Source of the DNA: Cryobacterium psychrophilum | GTDB taxonomy: Bacteria; Actinomycetota; Actinomycetes; Actinomycetales; Microbacteriaceae | DNA length: 64,000 nt | NCBI RefSeq assembly: GCF_004365915.1 | Contig: NZ_SODI01000001.1 | Coordinates: 868,001 to 932,000 of the forward strand | Direction: 5' to 3' | Part shown: positions 61,625 to 64,000 of the stretch, in pieces | How the letters are laid out: each line of letters opens with the position of its first letter | How positions within the stretch are numbered: position 1 is the first letter of the stretch | Notes under the pieces: model-generated | Seen by the model: only the letters and a program-made list of their open reading frames with translations | Database searches by the model: none | Told to the model about the DNA's origin: nothing | Program-made: the position numbers and the translations under genes

Positions 61625-62752
61625 ATGACCCAACGGCAGAGCGTTCAAGCCTTCCACGCGCACGCGGCGAGCATGACCGCCGTCGTCACCACGGGTGTTG
61701 GAGACTTCGACCGGCTCGTTATGAGCGAGGTCCCCAAGCCGGCGGCCGGACCGGGAGAGGTTCTCGTTCAGGTGCTCGCGGCTGGCGTCAACAACACCGA
61801 CATCAATACCCGGCTCGGCTGGTATTCGTCGACCGTATCGACCGCCACCAACGAATCATCCGACGGGATCGATGGTCTGGGAGCAGGTCGCACTGACGGA
61901 GGCTGGAACGGGGCCACACCGTTTCCGCTGATCCAGGGCACAGACTGCTGTGGCCGTGTCGTCGCCGTCGGCACCGGGGGCGACGAGGCCGTCGTCGGTG
62001 CCCGGGTGCTCATTCGTTCGTGCATGCCGCTCGGCGACGGGGCAGATTCCCACGAGACGGAGTGGCTCGGGTCTGATCGTGACGGCGCATTCGCTCAGTT
62101 CACCGTCGTTCGCGCCCGCGACGTGTTCCCGGTCGAGAGCACGTGGAGCGATGCAGAGCTCGCAACGATTCCCTGTGCGTATGGCACCGCGGAGAATATG
62201 GTGAGCCGTGCCGGGATCACCGTGGGCACGCGCGTGCTCGTTCCCGGAGCATCCGGGGGCGTTGGATCGGCCGTCGTGCAGCTTGCGAAACGACGTGGCG
62301 CGTACGTCATCGGGATCGCGAGCGCCGCGAAACGCGACCGTGTGCTCGAGATCGGTGCCGACGAGGTGCTTGAGCGGGGAACGGACCCGGTTGTGCAGCT
62401 GGGTGCCCAGAGCGTCGACGTCGTGATCGACAACGTCGCCGGCAGCGGGTTTGGCAGCATGCTCGCCCTGCTGCGTCACGGAGGCGTCTATGTGACGTCG
62501 GGTGCAATCGCCGGCCCGATCGTCGAACTTGACCTGCGCACGCTCTACCTGGGCGACCTGCGGCTCATCGGGTGCACCGCCTGGGATGAGCATGTGTTTG
62601 CCGACGTCGTTTCGTACGTCGAACGCGGCGAGATCCGCCCGCTGCTCGAGCGCACCTACCCGATGAGCGACATTGTCACCGCGCAGCGAGACTTTCTTGA
62701 AAAGCGCCACGTCGGAAACGTCGTCCTGATTCCGCCAACGTTGAGCAACTGA
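61625..62752 (+). CDS. Zinc-independent quinone oxidoreductase / alcohol dehydrogenase (MDR superfamily)
   Basis: A 375-aa medium-chain dehydrogenase: GroES-like N-domain (GPGEVLVQVLAAGVNNTDINTR), NADPH-binding VPGASGGVGSAVVQLAK and IDNVAGSGFGSML. The structural-zinc Cys cluster is absent. An extra segment of about 30 residues with STVSTATNESSDGIDGLG lies between the first two domain parts. ATG 61625 is used; a second ATG at 61673 is closer to the usual start. Confidence 0.9.
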   Translation: MTQRQSVQAFHAHAASMTAVVTTGVGDFDRLVMSEVPKPAAGPGEVLVQVLAAGVNNTDINTRLGWYSSTVSTATNESSDGIDGLGAGRTDGGWNGATPFPLIQGTDCCGRVVAVGTGGDEAVVGARVLIRSCMPLGDGADSHETEWLGSDRDGAFAQFTVVRARDVFPVESTWSDAELATIPCAYGTAENMVSRAGITVGTRVLVPGASGGVGSAVVQLAKRRGAYVIGIASAAKRDRVLEIGADEVLERGTDPVVQLGAQSVDVVIDNVAGSGFGSMLALLRHGGVYVTSGAIAGPIVELDLRTLYLGDLRLIGCTAWDEHVFADVVSYVERGEIRPLLERTYPMSDIVTAQRDFLEKRHVGNVVLIPPTLSN

Positions 62753-62798
62753 TTCGCGACGGAACACCGGCCGTGTCTGTCTTCAGCCGTCCGCGACG

Positions 62799-62832
62799 CT
62801 TCTATCGGCTCACGGCTGGTCGCCGATAGAAG
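62799..62832 (+). terminator. Terminator after the quinone oxidoreductase
   Basis: Perfect 11-bp arms CTTCTATCGGC and GCCGATAGAAG around a 12-nt loop, 47 bp after the stop. Confidence 0.75.
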
Positions 62833-62929
62833 TTCAAGCCGGGGGTCTGGCAAGCAGCGGTTCACGGCAACCTTCGACACCGTTGAGACGCCGAGCGATG
62901 ACTCGGGATAGTTCGCATGCCCCCGCGGT

Positions 62930-62935
62930 TAGGCT
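62930..62935 (+). promoter_or_regulatory. -10 element of the HNH gene (leaderless)
   Basis: TAGGCT, 6 nt before the ATG at 62942. Confidence 0.5.
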
Positions 62936-62941
62936 GAATCC

Positions 62942-63304
62942 ATGCCCCACCCGAACAGTCGCGCTGCCAAGGCCGTTCGTCGACGCAAACGACGCACGGC
63001 GCTGGTCGAAAGCGATCTGACCGCAGACCAGTGGGCGACGCTGCAGCAGCTATGGGACGGCTGCGCCTATTGCGCAGCACACGACCGTGCCCTGCAGCGC
63101 GACTGCGTGTAACCAATTTCCCGGGGTGGGCGATACACCCTCGACAACATCGTTCCGGCGTGCGGCGCCTGCAACGCAAGCAAGAGCAACGACGAGGTGA
63201 CGAGCTGGATGCGCCGCAAGAAGTTGGATGAGCGCCGCTTTCTCGTGCGGTTAGTCGAGGTGCGGGCCGCACTGACCCTGAAACCGGATGCTGCCACGCC
63301 CTGA
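62942..63304 (+). pseudogene. HNH endonuclease interrupted by an in-frame TAA
   Basis: From ATG 62942 the frame reads a basic N-terminus (AVRRRKRRTALVESDLT), WATLQQLWDGCAYC and ALQRDCV, then TAA at 63110-63112, then in the same frame PISRGGRYTLDNIVPACGACNASKS without its last Ser, to TGA 63302. A single C-to-T change (CAA to TAA) would explain the stop. The first Cys pair (CAYC) and the second (CGAC) bind the structural zinc of HNH nucleases, so the two parts are one domain. Confidence 0.85.
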
Positions 63305-63788
63305 CCTGAACGTGGTGTCCGTCAGTGAGCGTGAGCCGGCGGCCGTGTTCGCCGCCCCCGACGAAAGGCGCGTCATCGCTGCGGGCGTATTCAACTCGGG
63401 GCTGTTATCGAGGGCTCGCCCGTTGCCCGGGGCCACAAACAACAACGCAGCCGCACCGCACGACCTGCTGCGCCGTGTCGACGCCCTCATCGACGTGCTC
63501 GAGCAGCGTGCGGTGACACTGCCGCAGGCCGCGATTGCCTTCCCGCTCCACAATTCTGCCGTCGCGAGCGTGGTTCTCCGGATGCGCACGGCGGCGCAGG
63601 CGAACGAGAATTGCGATCTGCACGAGACGGCGATCGAGCCGTCACTGTGCGGAGAACGTCGCGGTGCGGGGCTACTGGGCTGGGGTCGCGCCCGTCGTTT
63701 CCCCACGGTCGAGCTCGTCCTCCGGCGCTTTGGCACGAGCGTGCTGCGAGTTCGAGTTGCTCTCGCCGCATTGCTCGCCGCAAACTAG
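63288..63788 (+). pseudogene. Aldo/keto reductase, C-terminal remnant
   Basis: An open frame whose part from about 63366 to 63680 matches the C-terminal third of aldose/L-fucose dehydrogenase-type aldo/keto reductases: VIAAGVFNSGLLSRARP, PGATNNNAAAPHDLL, VTLPQAAIAFPLHNSAVA and VVLRMRTAAQANENC. The catalytic tetrad lies in the missing N-terminal part. The frame runs on about 35 unrelated codons. Confidence 0.75.
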
Positions 63789-63836
63789 AGGTACCGGATC
63801 GCTATTGAGTCTTCCGCCTACGGCTAAGGAGCTCCC

Positions 63837-64000
63837 ATGACCGAACCGAACGACGCACGCGTCGGTCTCTACATCGACTTCGACAACATCGTCATCTCGC
63901 GTTATCAGCAGCTGCACGGGCGCAACGCGTTCCAGCGCGACGGTATCCGTGACTTCGACAAGTCGAGGGCGGATGCCGACCCCGAGATCGCCGCGAGACT
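63837..64000 (+). CDS. NYN-domain (LabA/DUF88-type) protein, N-terminal part
   Basis: The window ends after 54 residues: MTEPNDARVGLYIDFDNIVIS and then YQQLHGRNAFQRDGIRDFD. The GLYIDFDN segment holds the first catalytic Asp of the NYN/PIN-like nuclease fold. AAGGAG lies a few nt before ATG 63837. The rest is outside the window. Confidence 0.85.
   Translation, partial: MTEPNDARVGLYIDFDNIVISRYQQLHGRNAFQRDGIRDFDKSRADADPEIAAR

Overview
The window is high-GC bacterial DNA with actinobacterial gene order. The undecaprenyl-phosphate sugar-phosphate transferase gene sits directly upstream of the F1Fo ATP synthase operon, prmC and tsaC lie next to it, Rho carries a very long N-terminal insertion, and argS, a DUF2993 gene, lysA, hom, thrC and thrB follow one another. 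Together with many GTG starts and leaderless-looking promoters this suggests Microbacteriaceae (Cryobacterium or Salinibacterium type). The family assignment is inference; no rRNA or other taxonomic marker is present.

Layout. Positions 1-32,950 are mostly core chromosome: a DUF4192 gene end, a tetR-controlled heterodimeric ABC exporter, an aldo/keto reductase, the alkylation-repair pair ogt-tag, mdh, yaaA, the complete atp operon (atpI-B-E-F-H-A-G-D-C, minus strand), the lipid-linked sugar transferase, tsaC, prmC, a plus-strand cysK-cysE pair, prfA, rho, the threonine and lysine genes, argS and a lipoprotein. A tRNA-Arg(CCG) at 32,982-33,053 marks the change to accessory DNA.

From 33,084 to about 44,000 lies a nested mobile region: the 3' end of a tRNA-adjacent tyrosine integrase cut by a leftover IS21-type end, a lipoprotein, a serine resolvase behind a 16-bp inverted repeat, a small phage-type protein, and an OLD-family ATPase/TOPRIM nuclease gene split by a complete IS21-family element. 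That element has 47-bp ends and a 6-bp target duplication. It is itself split inside istA by a recombinase-in-trio (RIT) element of three overlapping tyrosine recombinases between 90-bp inverted repeats. Removing each layer in silico restores an in-frame istA (531 codons) and an in-frame OLD nuclease (596 codons), so the order of events can be read.

From 44,000 onward the DNA is accessory and partly decaying. It holds a PAS protein truncated exactly at the end of a PucR-type regulator gene; that regulator, divergent from an aldehyde dehydrogenase, acyl-CoA ligase, GMC oxidoreductase and TetR cluster that looks like an alcohol-to-acyl-CoA pathway; a solitary HsdR-N-like nuclease; an ECF-like sigma factor with a membrane partner; a CHRD-domain protein; a GntR/membrane-protein operon with an operator; and a Doc/RHH toxin-antitoxin pair. 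Broken genes in this part include an IS4 transposase, an RHH antitoxin, a uracil-DNA glycosylase, an HNH nuclease with an internal TAA and an aldo/keto reductase. The window ends inside a NYN-domain gene. A 33-base poly-C run at 56,153 needs checking as a possible assembly artefact.
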